Of a stretch of DNA of 64,000 nucleotides, positions 7,527-16,308 are shown piece by piece (positions within the stretch are counted from its first letter, which is position 1; every line of letters starts with the position of its first letter). This stretch comes from Luteimonas fraxinea (lineage in GTDB: Bacteria; Pseudomonadota; Gammaproteobacteria; Xanthomonadales; Xanthomonadaceae). A model generated the notes under the pieces. That model saw only the letters and a list, made by a program, of their open reading frames with translations, was not told where the DNA came from and did not search any database. The DNA is taken from the NCBI RefSeq assembly GCF_021233355.1, contig NZ_CP089507.1, positions 744,001 to 808,000 on the forward strand, in the 5' to 3' direction. Position numbers and translations under genes: made by a program.

Positions 7527-9341
7527 ATGGCCCTCGAACTGATCAGCGACATCCTGCTGCCGCGCCTGCTGGCCGCGAGCGTGCAGTCCGCGATTCTCGT
7601 TGCGGTGGTCTGGGCGCTGTGCCGCTTCGTGCCGCGCTTGTCCGCCGCGACCCGGTGCTGGCTGTGGTGGCTGGTCGCGCTGCAGCTGCTGGTTGGTCTT
7701 GCGTGGTCCAGTCCGATGGGGCTTCCGCTGCTGCCCGCCGAAGCGGTGCAGCCCGCGCTGCAGGTCGCACAGGTCGCGCCGGCGATCACGTCGGACGAGG
7801 CGTCCATCGTGTTCGCACCGACACAGGCAACTGCGGCATCGCCCGCGTGGTCGTGGCCGCTCGCGCTCGCCGTGGCATGGCTGCTGGGTCTCAGCGTGAT
7901 GGTCACGCGCAGCCTGCGTGGCTGCCTCGCGACGCGCCGCCTGCTGCGCACGTCGGTGCGCTGTCGCGACCGCAGCCTGCTGCATGCACTCGCGCTCGCC
8001 GCCGAGGCACATGGCCTGCGTGCGCCTCCGCGTCTGCGCCTGTCGGATGCGATCGATTCGCCGCAGCTCGTCGGTCCGTGGCGCCCGGTCCTGCTGCTGC
8101 CTGCGCACCACGCGGACTCGATGCAGCCCGATGAACTCGATATGGCGCTGACCCACGAACTGGTGCATCTGCAGCGCCGTGATCTGTGGCTCGGCCTCGT
8201 GCCGGCACTCGCGCAACACCTGTTCTTCTTCCATCCCCTCGCCCATCTGGCCGCACGCGAATACGGCCTGAGCCGCGAAGCCGCCTGCGATGCCGCCGTG
8301 CTCGAAGGCAACCGTCACTGCGCGCGCGAATACGGCCAGCTGTTGCTGCGCCTCGGCGTCGCACCGCGTCCCTGCGCCGGGCTGGCCAGTGCCTCGCCCG
8401 ACTTCACCCTGCTCAAGCGGAGACTCACCATGCTGCAGACCACTTCGTCCTTCCCGCGCATCGTCGCGGTGCTGATGACCGTCGCGATCGGCGTCGTCGG
8501 TGTCATGCCCTATCGCCTGACCGCTGCGACACCGGCCGCCGCACCGCAGACACCCCCCGTCGCCGCAGCGCGTCCGGCGCCTGCATCGAAGCCGACGCCA
8601 CTTACGACACGCACGTCGACGACGACCGCAACCCGGAATGGCGTCGCCGTCGATCCGGCCGACATGCCCGCGCCGCCGGCCCCCGCCGCGCCGCCGCGGC
8701 CTGCCGCACCACCGGCACCACCGGCACCGCCCGCGCCGGTCGCACCGCCCGAACCACTTGGCGCTGGGCTGCGCGGCACGTTCACGCTGGGCATGGAGGC
8801 TGGAGAGAACGCGTTCGTGCTGCTCGACGACGACCACAGCATCGCGGTCAGTGCCACGTCCGATCTGCGCGAAGCCCAGGCAGTACGTCACGGCGATGCG
8901 CCAGTGCTGTGGATGCGTCGCGGCGATGCGCGCTACGTGGTCCGCGACCGCGCCACGATCGAGGCGATCCGCGATGCATACGCCGAAGTGACCGCACTCG
9001 GCGCGGCGCAGGGCGCACTCGGCGCACGCCAGGGCACGCTCGGTGGGCAGCAGGGCACGCTCGGCGCACGCCAGGCGGAGATCGCGGTGCAGACTGCGCA
9101 GCGCGCGCTTGCGAACGTCAACGTCCGGGCGACCGTCGATGCGAACGTCACTGCCGCGCTGCAGACCCAGCAGGCCGGGATGCAGGCGGAGATGCAGCGC
9201 CTCGCCACACAGCAGGTGGCGCTGGCACGCGAACAGACCGCACTCGCGACGCGCCAGCAGACCGCCAGCGCGCGCGCCGAACGCGAAGCCCGTGCGCTGA
9301 TGGATGCGGCAATCCGCAACGGTCTGATCGAGCGCCTCTGA
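7527..9341 (+). CDS. M56 (BlaR1-type) membrane metalloprotease with repeat-containing tail
   Basis: A 604-residue protein. The N-terminal 300 residues form the M56 membrane protease: about four membrane helices, zinc motif HELVH at residues 210-214, and downstream acidic ligand in SREAACDAAVLEG. A further hydrophobic helix follows near residue 315. The remainder is not the penicillin-binding sensor of BlaR1: it is a Pro/Ala-rich linker (about residues 345-410), a small conserved-looking domain, and from residue 492 four consecutive heptads of the form G-x-x-Q-x-x-L, then a Gln/Ala/Arg-rich helical stretch. It presumably cleaves or inactivates the BlaI-type repressor encoded one base upstream. 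The inducing signal is unknown. Confidence 0.9.
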   Translation: MALELISDILLPRLLAASVQSAILVAVVWALCRFVPRLSAATRCWLWWLVALQLLVGLAWSSPMGLPLLPAEAVQPALQVAQVAPAITSDEASIVFAPTQATAASPAWSWPLALAVAWLLGLSVMVTRSLRGCLATRRLLRTSVRCRDRSLLHALALAAEAHGLRAPPRLRLSDAIDSPQLVGPWRPVLLLPAHHADSMQPDELDMALTHELVHLQRRDLWLGLVPALAQHLFFFHPLAHLAAREYGLSREAACDAAVLEGNRHCAREYGQLLLRLGVAPRPCAGLASASPDFTLLKRRLTMLQTTSSFPRIVAVLMTVAIGVVGVMPYRLTAATPAAAPQTPPVAAARPAPASKPTPLTTRTSTTTATRNGVAVDPADMPAPPAPAAPPRPAAPPAPPAPPAPVAPPEPLGAGLRGTFTLGMEAGENAFVLLDDDHSIAVSATSDLREAQAVRHGDAPVLWMRRGDARYVVRDRATIEAIRDAYAEVTALGAAQGALGARQGTLGGQQGTLGARQAEIAVQTAQRALANVNVRATVDANVTAALQTQQAGMQAEMQRLATQQVALAREQTALATRQQTASARAEREARALMDAAIRNGLIERL

Positions 9342-9486
9342 GTCCTGAGGATCGCGCAGTGCAGCCGATGGCGGCGCTGCAACCCGACACGCCCTGCACC
9401 ACCGGCCTGAACCCGCAGGCTGGTGGTGATCACGTGCGCGACTGCGTGCCGGTGGCGCAGAACGACACCTCTTCCCGGAGCAGCCT

Positions 9487-11565
9487 GTGCCCGCATACCG
9501 CACGCCGCCAGACTTGAATCATTCACGACGCCGCCTGTGCGCAGGCCTCGCACTGCTTCCGCTGGCCATTGCGACACCGCGCGCATTCGCAAGTCCGGGC
9601 ACGCAGACGGCCGGTGGCTGGGGCATCGATCTCGCACACATGCAGACCGGGATCGCGCCGGGCGACGACTTCTACACCTACGTCAACAAAGGGTGGCTGG
9701 AGACTGCACAACGTCCTGCCGGCTACACGCAGTACAACGAATTGAACGCGATGTTCCTGCGCACGCAAGCGCGCATCCGCACGATCATCGAGGATGCAGC
9801 GGCGCAGCCCACAGGCAGCAGCAAGCTGGCAGATCTCTACACCAGCTACGCCGACGTCGCGGCAATCGACCGCGCGGGCCTGCAGCCGATCCAGGCGGAC
9901 CTGGACGCGATCATGGCGATCGACAGCGCCGACGGCGTCGCCGCATGGATGGCGCACCCGATGTCGCACACCATCGCGGGTGCCTATGTGTTCCTGGATG
10001 CGGGAGACACACGCCGCAGCCTGCTGCATCTCGACCAGCAGATCGCCAACGGCCGCGTCGTGGGCCTGCCGCGGGCGAGCCAGTACGCAATGACCGACGC
10101 CACAAGCACCGCGCAACGCGCGGCCTACGTCGACTACATCGCGCAGACGCTGGCGCGCGCCGGCATCGACGACGGCGAAGCTCGCGGCGCGGCTGTGCTC
10201 GCACTGGAGACGCGTCTCTCCGCGGTGCAGTGGAACGCCGAACTGCTGCGTGACCGCAGGCGCAACTACCACCCGATGCCGGTGTCGGAACTCGATGCCT
10301 ATGCGCCGGGCTTCCCGTGGGTGGCGTATCTCACCGCGACCGGCCATCCGCCCGTCGACACCATCGTGCTCAACACCGACACCGCGATTCGCGATTGCGC
10401 GGCGATCTTCGCCGGGACGCCGGTGGACACATGGCGCGCGTATATCGCCTTCCACTGGATCCACAACCACGCGCACCTGCTGCCGACGGCCTACCAGGAC
10501 GCCAGCTTCCAGTTCTACGGCACGACGCTGGCCGGCCAGACCACCCCGCGATCGCGCGCGGACCGCGGCATCCAGTTCGTCAGCCAGAATCTTCCGGAAC
10601 TCGTAGGTGCGCGATACGTCGCACAGTTCTTCCCGCCTGAAAGCCGCGACGCGATCGATGCGATGGCGCCCTTCATGAAGCAGGCCTTCCGCACGCGCAT
10701 CGAGGCCGCGGACTGGCTGGATGCCGACACGCGCGCGACCGCGCTGGCGAAAATCGACGCGATGGGCCTGCGGCTCGGCTATCCGGATGATCTGCGCGAT
10801 TACGCCGAGGTCGACATTGCGCCGACCGATCCGATCGGCAACATCCATCGCCTGCTTGCCGCCAAGGTTGCGCTGGAGTCGCGTCATCTCGTGGATCCCA
10901 CGCTGCCGTACCGCTGGCATCTGCCGCCCCAGTCGGTGGATGGCAGCTTCAGTCCGCAGCTCAATGTGGTGACGTTTCCGGCCGGACTGCTGCAGGCGCC
11001 CGCGTTCGATGCGACCGCCGACGCCGCGGTGAACTTCGGCGCGATCGGCGCCGTGCTCGGCCACGAGATGGCGCACGGTTTCGACGATCAGGGCTCGCGC
11101 TTCGACGACCAGGGCAATCTGCGCGACTGGTGGACGCCTGCGACACGCGCGGCGTTCGATGCGCGCACCGACGTGCTCATCGCGCAGTTCGATGCGTATG
11201 AGCCGCTGCCCGGCGCGCATCTCGACGGGCGCCGCAGTCTCGGCGAGAACCTGTCGGATCTGGTCGGCGTGACCATCGCGCTCGATGCCTATCGTCTCTA
11301 CGCCGCCGCGCACGGCATCGACACCCGCGCGAAGCGCGACGACTTCACCGGCGAACAGCGTTTCTTCCTCGGATGGGCGCAGCTGTGGCGCTGTCTCGAC
11401 ACCGAGGCCTCGCTGAAATCCGACATCGAGCAGGGCTACCACTCGCCCGCGCGCTACCGGGTCAACGGCGTTGTGCGGAATCTGCAGGCCTGGTACGACG
11501 CGTTCGAGGTGCGCGAAGGGCACGCGCTGTTCGTCGCGCCATCGGCACGCGCGTCGATCTGGTGA
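9487..11565 (+). CDS. M13 family zinc metallopeptidase, Tat-exported
   Basis: A 692-residue neprilysin/PepO-like endopeptidase. Zinc motif HEMAH lies at residues 526-530, and GENLSDLVG with its third ligand Glu at residue 587 gives the M13 GExxxD pattern. The conserved C-terminus ending in Ile-Trp is intact. The GTG at 9487 has GGAG 6 nt upstream. The N-terminus carries SRRRLCAG before a hydrophobic stretch, a fit to a twin-arginine signal, so the enzyme is probably exported folded to the periplasm. M13 members cut short peptides. It follows the BlaI/M56 pair on the same strand by 145 bp with no terminator seen, so co-expression is possible. Confidence 0.93.
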   Translation: MPAYRTPPDLNHSRRRLCAGLALLPLAIATPRAFASPGTQTAGGWGIDLAHMQTGIAPGDDFYTYVNKGWLETAQRPAGYTQYNELNAMFLRTQARIRTIIEDAAAQPTGSSKLADLYTSYADVAAIDRAGLQPIQADLDAIMAIDSADGVAAWMAHPMSHTIAGAYVFLDAGDTRRSLLHLDQQIANGRVVGLPRASQYAMTDATSTAQRAAYVDYIAQTLARAGIDDGEARGAAVLALETRLSAVQWNAELLRDRRRNYHPMPVSELDAYAPGFPWVAYLTATGHPPVDTIVLNTDTAIRDCAAIFAGTPVDTWRAYIAFHWIHNHAHLLPTAYQDASFQFYGTTLAGQTTPRSRADRGIQFVSQNLPELVGARYVAQFFPPESRDAIDAMAPFMKQAFRTRIEAADWLDADTRATALAKIDAMGLRLGYPDDLRDYAEVDIAPTDPIGNIHRLLAAKVALESRHLVDPTLPYRWHLPPQSVDGSFSPQLNVVTFPAGLLQAPAFDATADAAVNFGAIGAVLGHEMAHGFDDQGSRFDDQGNLRDWWTPATRAAFDARTDVLIAQFDAYEPLPGAHLDGRRSLGENLSDLVGVTIALDAYRLYAAAHGIDTRAKRDDFTGEQRFFLGWAQLWRCLDTEASLKSDIEQGYHSPARYRVNGVVRNLQAWYDAFEVREGHALFVAPSARASIW

Positions 11566-11577
11566 ACCGTTGCGGCC

Positions 11578-12738
11578 TCAGCGCTCCGGCCAGTACCAGG
11601 CGGGCGCATCCAGCATGCCCTGCCCGTCGATCGTCGTCTGGCTGTCGCGTTTGACCAGCTGGACCGGATTGCAGTCCGGGCTCTGCTCTAGTGCGGCGAT
11701 CAGCCGCGTCGCATGCGAGACCACCCAGACCTGGGTGCGCCGCGATGCACCGGCGATCAGTCGCGCCAGGGCCGGCAGCAGATCGGGATGCAGGCTGGTC
11801 TCGGGTTCGTTGAGCACCATCAGCGGCGGCGGGCGCGGTGTGTGCAGCGCGGCGATCCACAGCAGATAGCGCAGCGTGCCGTCCGACAGCTCGGCGGCCG
11901 ACAGTGGCCGCAGCAACCCGTGCTGGCGGAACTGCAGCGAGAAGCGCCCGCCTTCCACCAGCACCTCGACGCGCGCGCCGGGAAATGCATCGGCGACCGC
12001 GGCATCCAGCGCCTGGACATCACCGATCTCGCGGATCGTCGCCCAGGCCGCGGCGAGATCGTGGCCGTCGTGACTGAGGACCGGCGTGCGCGTGCCGAGC
12101 TGGGGCAGACGCGCCGGCGCATCGGCATCGGCGCGGAAGTGATCGTAGAAGCGCCAACCGCGGATCGTTTCGCGCAGCTGCAGCACTTCGGGCGCATTGC
12201 GCGGATCGGCGATCTGGCCGAACAGGCTCTCGAACGGATTCAGATGCTCACCGGCGACGCGCCATTCGCGACCGTCTCGCACGTGCACCAGCGCACCGCG
12301 GCGATCGACCAGCGTGTTGCCCCGACGCAGGAACGGGCCGCCCCAGATCACCTCGCGCTTGATCTCGGGATCCTGCGCGAACAGCGACTGCGAGGGCACA
12401 GGCAGACCGAGATCGATCGCGTAGCCGAAGTCACCGCCGGCGAAGCCGAGCTTCAACGAGACCGGCTGCTGTCGCGGGCCACCCTCGATCGGCACCTCGC
12501 CGCGGCGCATGCGTGCGCTGAGCGTTTCCGGCCCAGCCCACAGCGTGGACTGCAGGCCACCTTCGCGCGCCAGCGCCGACACCACGCCGCCCTGCGCGGT
12601 TTCGGCCAACAGGCGCAGCGCGCGATACAGGCTGGACTTGCCGCTGCCGTTGGCACCGGTGACGAGATTCAGCCGCCCCATCGGCACGACCAGCGTGTGC
12701 AACGAACGGTAATGGGCGATGGCGAGCGTAGTGAGCAT
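11578..12738 (-). CDS. AAA ATPase, RecF/SMC-like (COG4637 type)
   Basis: A 386-residue ATPase. Walker A is GANGSGKS at residues 28-35. The signature-like LSDGTLRYLLWIAAL and Walker B with LMVLNEPETSLHPDLLPAL lie in the C-terminal third, followed by VVSHATRL. This is the layout of the AAA_21-type predicted ATPases related to RecF and to OLD family ATPases, but no TOPRIM nuclease domain is present. The function is unknown; some relatives act in defence or DNA repair. It converges with the M13 gene (12 bp apart) and no partner nuclease is next to it. Confidence 0.85.
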   Translation of the reverse strand: MLTTLAIAHYRSLHTLVVPMGRLNLVTGANGSGKSSLYRALRLLAETAQGGVVSALAREGGLQSTLWAGPETLSARMRRGEVPIEGGPRQQPVSLKLGFAGGDFGYAIDLGLPVPSQSLFAQDPEIKREVIWGGPFLRRGNTLVDRRGALVHVRDGREWRVAGEHLNPFESLFGQIADPRNAPEVLQLRETIRGWRFYDHFRADADAPARLPQLGTRTPVLSHDGHDLAAAWATIREIGDVQALDAAVADAFPGARVEVLVEGGRFSLQFRQHGLLRPLSAAELSDGTLRYLLWIAALHTPRPPPLMVLNEPETSLHPDLLPALARLIAGASRRTQVWVVSHATRLIAALEQSPDCNPVQLVKRDSQTTIDGQGMLDAPAWYWPER

Positions 12739-12772
12739 GCAGGTCAGCGATCCGGGCGCGACGTGTTGTGTA

Positions 12773-13810
12773 TTACTTCGACGTCGCAGGCCCTGCGATC
12801 TTCAAGCGCACGCGCGCGATGAAGCTGTCCGACGCCAGATACAGCGTGTGACCGTCGCCGCCGAAGGTGACATTGGCGACCGCGCCGCCGGTTTCGATAC
12901 GACCGAGCCGCGTGCCATCCGGCGCGAACACCAGCACGCCGCTGGGACCGGTCGCGAGCACGGTGCCATTCGCGGCGACGGTCATGCCGTCCGGCAGACC
13001 GGGCGCGTCGTCGCCGACCAGATCACCGGCATCGGCGAACACGCGTCGCGAGGTGACGGCGCCTTCGGCGTCGAGTGCATACGCCATCCAGATCGCGCGT
13101 TCGGGATCGGAATTGGCGACATACAGCGTGCGTTCGTCGGGCGACAGCGCGATGCCGTTGGGACGGGTCAGGCCGTCGTCGAGCAGATGCACACGGCCGT
13201 CGGTATCGAGCCGGTAGACGCCGTTGAACGGCAATTCCTTGACCGGCGACTCATCGAGATCCTTCAGGCCGTACGGCGGATCGGTGAAGAAGATCGCGCC
13301 GTCGCTACGGCGCACGACATCGTTGGGGCTGTTGAAGCGGCGGCCGTCGAATGCGCGCGCCAGCACGGTCTTCTCTTTGGTCCGCGGATCGAGCCGTGCC
13401 AGCGTGCGGCTGCCGGAATCGGCCAGCAGCACCGTGCCCGACGGCTCCGCGTGCAGGCCGTTCGCGCCGGCCTCGCGCAGCACATCGGTGGGTGGACCGT
13501 CGTAGCCGGAGGGTTCCAGGAACACCGACAGGCCCTCCGCTTCCGACCAGCGATGGATGCGGTTCTGCGGCACGTCGGTGAAGAGCAGATAGCCGCCATC
13601 CTCGATCCACGCTGGGCCTTCGGCCCAGGTGAAGCCCTCGGCCAGACGCTCGATCTTTGCGTCGGACGCGATCACGGCATCGAAGCCCGGCGCGTAGGCG
13701 GTCAATCCGCCGATCGCGGGACGCTCGCTAGCCGACATCGCGGGACCGCCCGCGCAACCGCCGAGCAGTGCGGCACACACCAGGCCGGAGAGGGGTCGGA
13801 AGGGCTGCAT
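12773..13810 (-). CDS. SMP-30/gluconolactonase-like lipoprotein
   Basis: A 345-residue beta-propeller protein of the SMP-30/gluconolactonase/LRE family. A lipoprotein signal (VCAALLGGC) starts it. Family motifs are FTWAEGPAWI, LLFTDVPQNRIHRW, FNSPNDVVRRSDGAIFFTDPPYGL and LTRPNGIALSPDERTLYVANSD, containing the Glu, Asn and Asp residues that bind the divalent metal. It probably hydrolyses a lactone in the periplasm; the substrate is unknown. The start at 13810 has GAGG about 8 nt upstream. An upstream ATG at 13825 is the alternative. Confidence 0.9.
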   Translation of the reverse strand: MQPFRPLSGLVCAALLGGCAGGPAMSASERPAIGGLTAYAPGFDAVIASDAKIERLAEGFTWAEGPAWIEDGGYLLFTDVPQNRIHRWSEAEGLSVFLEPSGYDGPPTDVLREAGANGLHAEPSGTVLLADSGSRTLARLDPRTKEKTVLARAFDGRRFNSPNDVVRRSDGAIFFTDPPYGLKDLDESPVKELPFNGVYRLDTDGRVHLLDDGLTRPNGIALSPDERTLYVANSDPERAIWMAYALDAEGAVTSRRVFADAGDLVGDDAPGLPDGMTVAANGTVLATGPSGVLVFAPDGTRLGRIETGGAVANVTFGGDGHTLYLASDSFIARVRLKIAGPATSK

Positions 13811-13894
13811 CGGCGGGCCTCGCATGGGATCGGGCCGCACAGCCTGCCACGACGCGCGCGAGTAGCGCGCCAGTTGCACGCCTACGCGTGCGGG

Positions 13895-14557
13895 TCAGAG
13901 CCGCAGCACGGACTGCATCGCGCGCGCGATCCAGCCGCTGAACTGCATCGGCGCATCGGACGCAGCCACGCAGATGCACGGCACGCCGTGGCTGGTGACC
14001 GGCTGGTGCTCGGTCTCGTGATCGAGATCGGCGACGTCGCCGGGGCCGAAATGGCCGAGCACGTCGTCGTAGGCGCCGCGCAGGATCAGAGTCAGTTCGT
14101 TATTGCCGTGGCTGTGCATCGGCATGCGCTTGCCCGACGCCGTGCGCAGCATCAGCAGTTGCGCGCCGAGTGCCTCGTCCTGCGCGCGCAACAGATGGAT
14201 GCCCGGTCCCACCGCGCGCCAGCGCAGCGTGGAATACCGCTCGCCGAACCAGGGCCGCAGCGGCGTGGGCAGCAGATCGGGATCGACAGGCGCCGGCTCG
14301 GCAATGACGACGGGCGGCGCAAGCGCTTCGCCTTCAAGCCGCGCACGGAACGTATCGCGCGCGGGTGCCGACAACGGCGCGCCTTCCTGTTGCTCGATCA
14401 GGCGCGCGCCGATTGCATCGGCCGCATGCAGATGCGCGCGACAGCTCGCGCATAGTTCCAGATGGCTGGCGACGACGGCCGCGAACGCGACCGGCAGCGC
14501 GCCGGCCGAATAGCCGACCAGCGTGGCGTGATCGAGATGGCGGACCGGCACGTTCAT
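13895..14557 (-). CDS. chrR: ChrR family zinc anti-sigma factor with cupin domain
   Basis: A 220-residue two-domain anti-sigma factor. The N-terminal zinc anti-sigma module has His7, His32, Cys36 and Cys39 in the H-x24-H-x3-C-x2-C pattern. The C-terminal cupin has MPMHSHGNNELTLILRG and a later DHETEHQP, with the metal ligands seen in ChrR of Rhodobacter. ChrR holds a sigma-E-type factor until singlet oxygen or organic hydroperoxide releases it. Its start overlaps the stop of the sigma gene by four bases (ATGA), so they form one translationally coupled unit. Confidence 0.93.
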   Translation of the reverse strand: MNVPVRHLDHATLVGYSAGALPVAFAAVVASHLELCASCRAHLHAADAIGARLIEQQEGAPLSAPARDTFRARLEGEALAPPVVIAEPAPVDPDLLPTPLRPWFGERYSTLRWRAVGPGIHLLRAQDEALGAQLLMLRTASGKRMPMHSHGNNELTLILRGAYDDVLGHFGPGDVADLDHETEHQPVTSHGVPCICVAASDAPMQFSGWIARAMQSVLRL

Positions 14558-15132
14558 GCTTCGCCTCCCAACCCGCGCCGCAATTTCGCGAACGCACGGC
14601 GCAGCGTCGACTTCACCGAGCCCAGCGGCATGCCGAGCTCATTGGAGATTTCGGAATGGCTCTTGGATTCGAGATACGACATGCGGATCAGACGCGCCTG
14701 GCCGACCGGCAGCGCATCGATCGCGCGGCCGAGGCCGACATGATCGGTGAAGGCTTCGGGCCCGCTCGCGCCGATCTCGCCATCGTCGTCGTGCAGCAGT
14801 TCGACATCGTCGGGCCACGCGGTCGCCGACGCGCCGCGACGCAGCGAATCGATATGCAGGTTGCGCGCGATGCGGAACAGCCAAGTGCCGAGACTGGCGC
14901 GTTTGGCATCGAAGGAACGCGCGCGGCGCCACAGCCGCAGCATCGCTTCCTGCACCAGATCCTCGGCCTGCGCGGATTGAATACCCTGGCCCAGCAGATA
15001 GCGGTTGAGCCGCGGCGCGAAGTGGTCGTAGATCCGCATGAAGCAGTCGACGTCGGCATTCGCCGCCACGCGGGTCATCTGGTCGGACCAGAACACCGCG
15101 TCGGGAGCCGGATCGGCGAGCAGTTTGGACAT
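14554..15132 (-). CDS. ECF sigma factor, RpoE/ChrR-partner (ECF11-like)
   Basis: A 192-residue ECF sigma factor. Region 2 shows YDHFAPRLNRYLLGQG, DLVQEAMLRLWRRA and LGTWLFRIARNLHIDSLRR; region 4 shows ARLIRMSYLESKSHSEISNELGM and GSVKSTLRRAFAKLR. Its coupling to a ChrR anti-sigma gene implies control of a photo-oxidative or peroxide stress regulon. The start at 15132 is chosen from the usual ECF N-terminal length; in-frame upstream starts add only low-complexity sequence. A candidate self-recognised promoter lies about 100 bp upstream. Confidence 0.92.
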   Translation of the reverse strand: MSKLLADPAPDAVFWSDQMTRVAANADVDCFMRIYDHFAPRLNRYLLGQGIQSAQAEDLVQEAMLRLWRRARSFDAKRASLGTWLFRIARNLHIDSLRRGASATAWPDDVELLHDDDGEIGASGPEAFTDHVGLGRAIDALPVGQARLIRMSYLESKSHSEISNELGMPLGSVKSTLRRAFAKLRRGLGGEA

Positions 15133-15230
15133 GCGAACCGCCCCGTGCAGGGGCGTGACCTTCGAAACGGCGGTGGCAGGCAGCTTGGGCATAGCGCCGT
15201 GTGGGCAACGTGCAGGCGGAGACATGAGGT

Positions 15231-15260
15231 CATACGCCGCAGGGGCGCGATTGGATTCCC
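15231..15260 (-). promoter_or_regulatory. Candidate ECF auto-promoter
   Basis: On the minus strand GGAATCC (15253-15259) is followed, 16 bases later, by CGTATG (15231-15236). This resembles the TGATCC / CGTA-type elements described for RpoE-ChrR sigma factors. It lies about 100 bp before the sigma gene. The match is partial, so this is a suggestion. Confidence 0.3.
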
Positions 15261-15407
15261 TGGGCACGCGCATCACCGCGCCGCGCCTGGATTGTGCCCT
15301 GCGCCGCAACAGTTCTTCGCTGGCGCGGCCGTTTAACGCCCCCACTTGGAGGCATAGCCTGTCCGCATCGTGGCCGCGCGCGTTGCCGGCCGCTCTGGAG
15401 CGCACCG

Positions 15408-16214
15408 ATGACCCGCCTGCCCGCCCTCTACATCTCGCATGGCTCGCCGATGACCGCGTTGCAACCGGGCCAGGTCGGCGAACGCCTGGCCGAACTCGCG
15501 CGCACACTGCCCAGACCCAGAGCGATCGTCATCGCGTCCGCGCACTGGCTGGCGCGTGCGCCGCTGGTCGGTAGCGCGGCGACGCCCGAGACCATCCACG
15601 ATTTCGGCGGTTTTCCGCAGGCGTTGTTCGATATCCAATACCCCGCGCCCGGCGACACCGCGCTCAGCGCGCGGGTGGCTGACCTGCTGCAGGCGGCCGG
15701 ACTGCCGCCGCAGCTCGACCCGCAACGCGGTCTCGATCACGGCGTGTGGGTGCCGCTTCGGCTGCTGTATCCCGACGCCGACATTCCGGTGGTGCTGGTG
15801 TCGATCCAGCCGGGTCTCGGCCCGGCGCACCAGTTCCAGATCGGCCGCGCCCTGGCGCCGTTGCGCGACGAGGGCGTGCTGGTGATCGGCTCGGGCAGCA
15901 TCACCCACAACCTGCACGACTGGCGCAGCTATGACGAAGCGCGTCAGGCGCCTTATGTGCAGCCCTTCATCGACTGGCTGGAGCAGCGGCTGGCGGCAGA
16001 GGATGTGGACGCACTACTCGACTACCGGAAGCAGGCCCCGTTTGCCGAACGCGCGCATCCGACCGATGAACACCTGCTGCCGTTGTACGTCGCGATGGGC
16101 GCCGGCGGCACGCCGATGCGCGCGCAACGCATCGATGCCGGCATCGATATGGGCTTTCTGGCGATGGACATCTACCGGTTCGATGGAGAACCGGGAGCGC
16201 AAGCACACGAGTAA
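15408..16214 (+). CDS. 4,5-DOPA dioxygenase-like extradiol ring-cleavage enzyme (YgiD family)
   Basis: A 268-residue class III extradiol dioxygenase of the DODA/YgiD family, with non-heme iron or zinc at the active site. Visible motifs are YISHGSPMTAL at the start, ASAHWLARAPLV, DFGGFPQALFDIQYPAPGD, LDHGVWVPLRLLYPDADIPVV and GSGSITHNLHDW, which hold the three His ligands. E. coli YgiD cleaves L-DOPA in vitro; the natural substrate is unclear. The ATG at 15408 follows TGGAG. The gene stands alone on the plus strand and converges with the MHS permease gene over a bidirectional hairpin. Confidence 0.92.
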   Translation: MTRLPALYISHGSPMTALQPGQVGERLAELARTLPRPRAIVIASAHWLARAPLVGSAATPETIHDFGGFPQALFDIQYPAPGDTALSARVADLLQAAGLPPQLDPQRGLDHGVWVPLRLLYPDADIPVVLVSIQPGLGPAHQFQIGRALAPLRDEGVLVIGSGSITHNLHDWRSYDEARQAPYVQPFIDWLEQRLAAEDVDALLDYRKQAPFAERAHPTDEHLLPLYVAMGAGGTPMRAQRIDAGIDMGFLAMDIYRFDGEPGAQAHE

Positions 16215-16257
16215 GGCGTGCCGCGGGACGGGCGTGCGGTCACGTCGCCCAAAGAAA

Positions 16258-16291
16258 AAGCCACCCGCTCCGTACACGGGGCGGATGGCTT
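16258..16291 (-). terminator. Terminator of the MHS permease gene
   Basis: A 15-bp stem with one mismatch and one wobble closes on a 4-nt loop. On the minus strand it is followed by TTTTTCTTT, a clear Rho-independent terminator for the permease gene that ends at 16309. It may also serve the convergent dioxygenase gene. Confidence 0.85.
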
Positions 16292-16308
16292 CAGAGGTCA
16301 CGCGAGGA

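Noticed and set aside
9523..11523. Minus-strand open frame of 666 codons opposite the M13 peptidase
   Set aside because: High GC makes long antisense frames common; the plus-strand protein has the full M13 motif set, and this frame is Arg/Val/Gly-rich with no family match.
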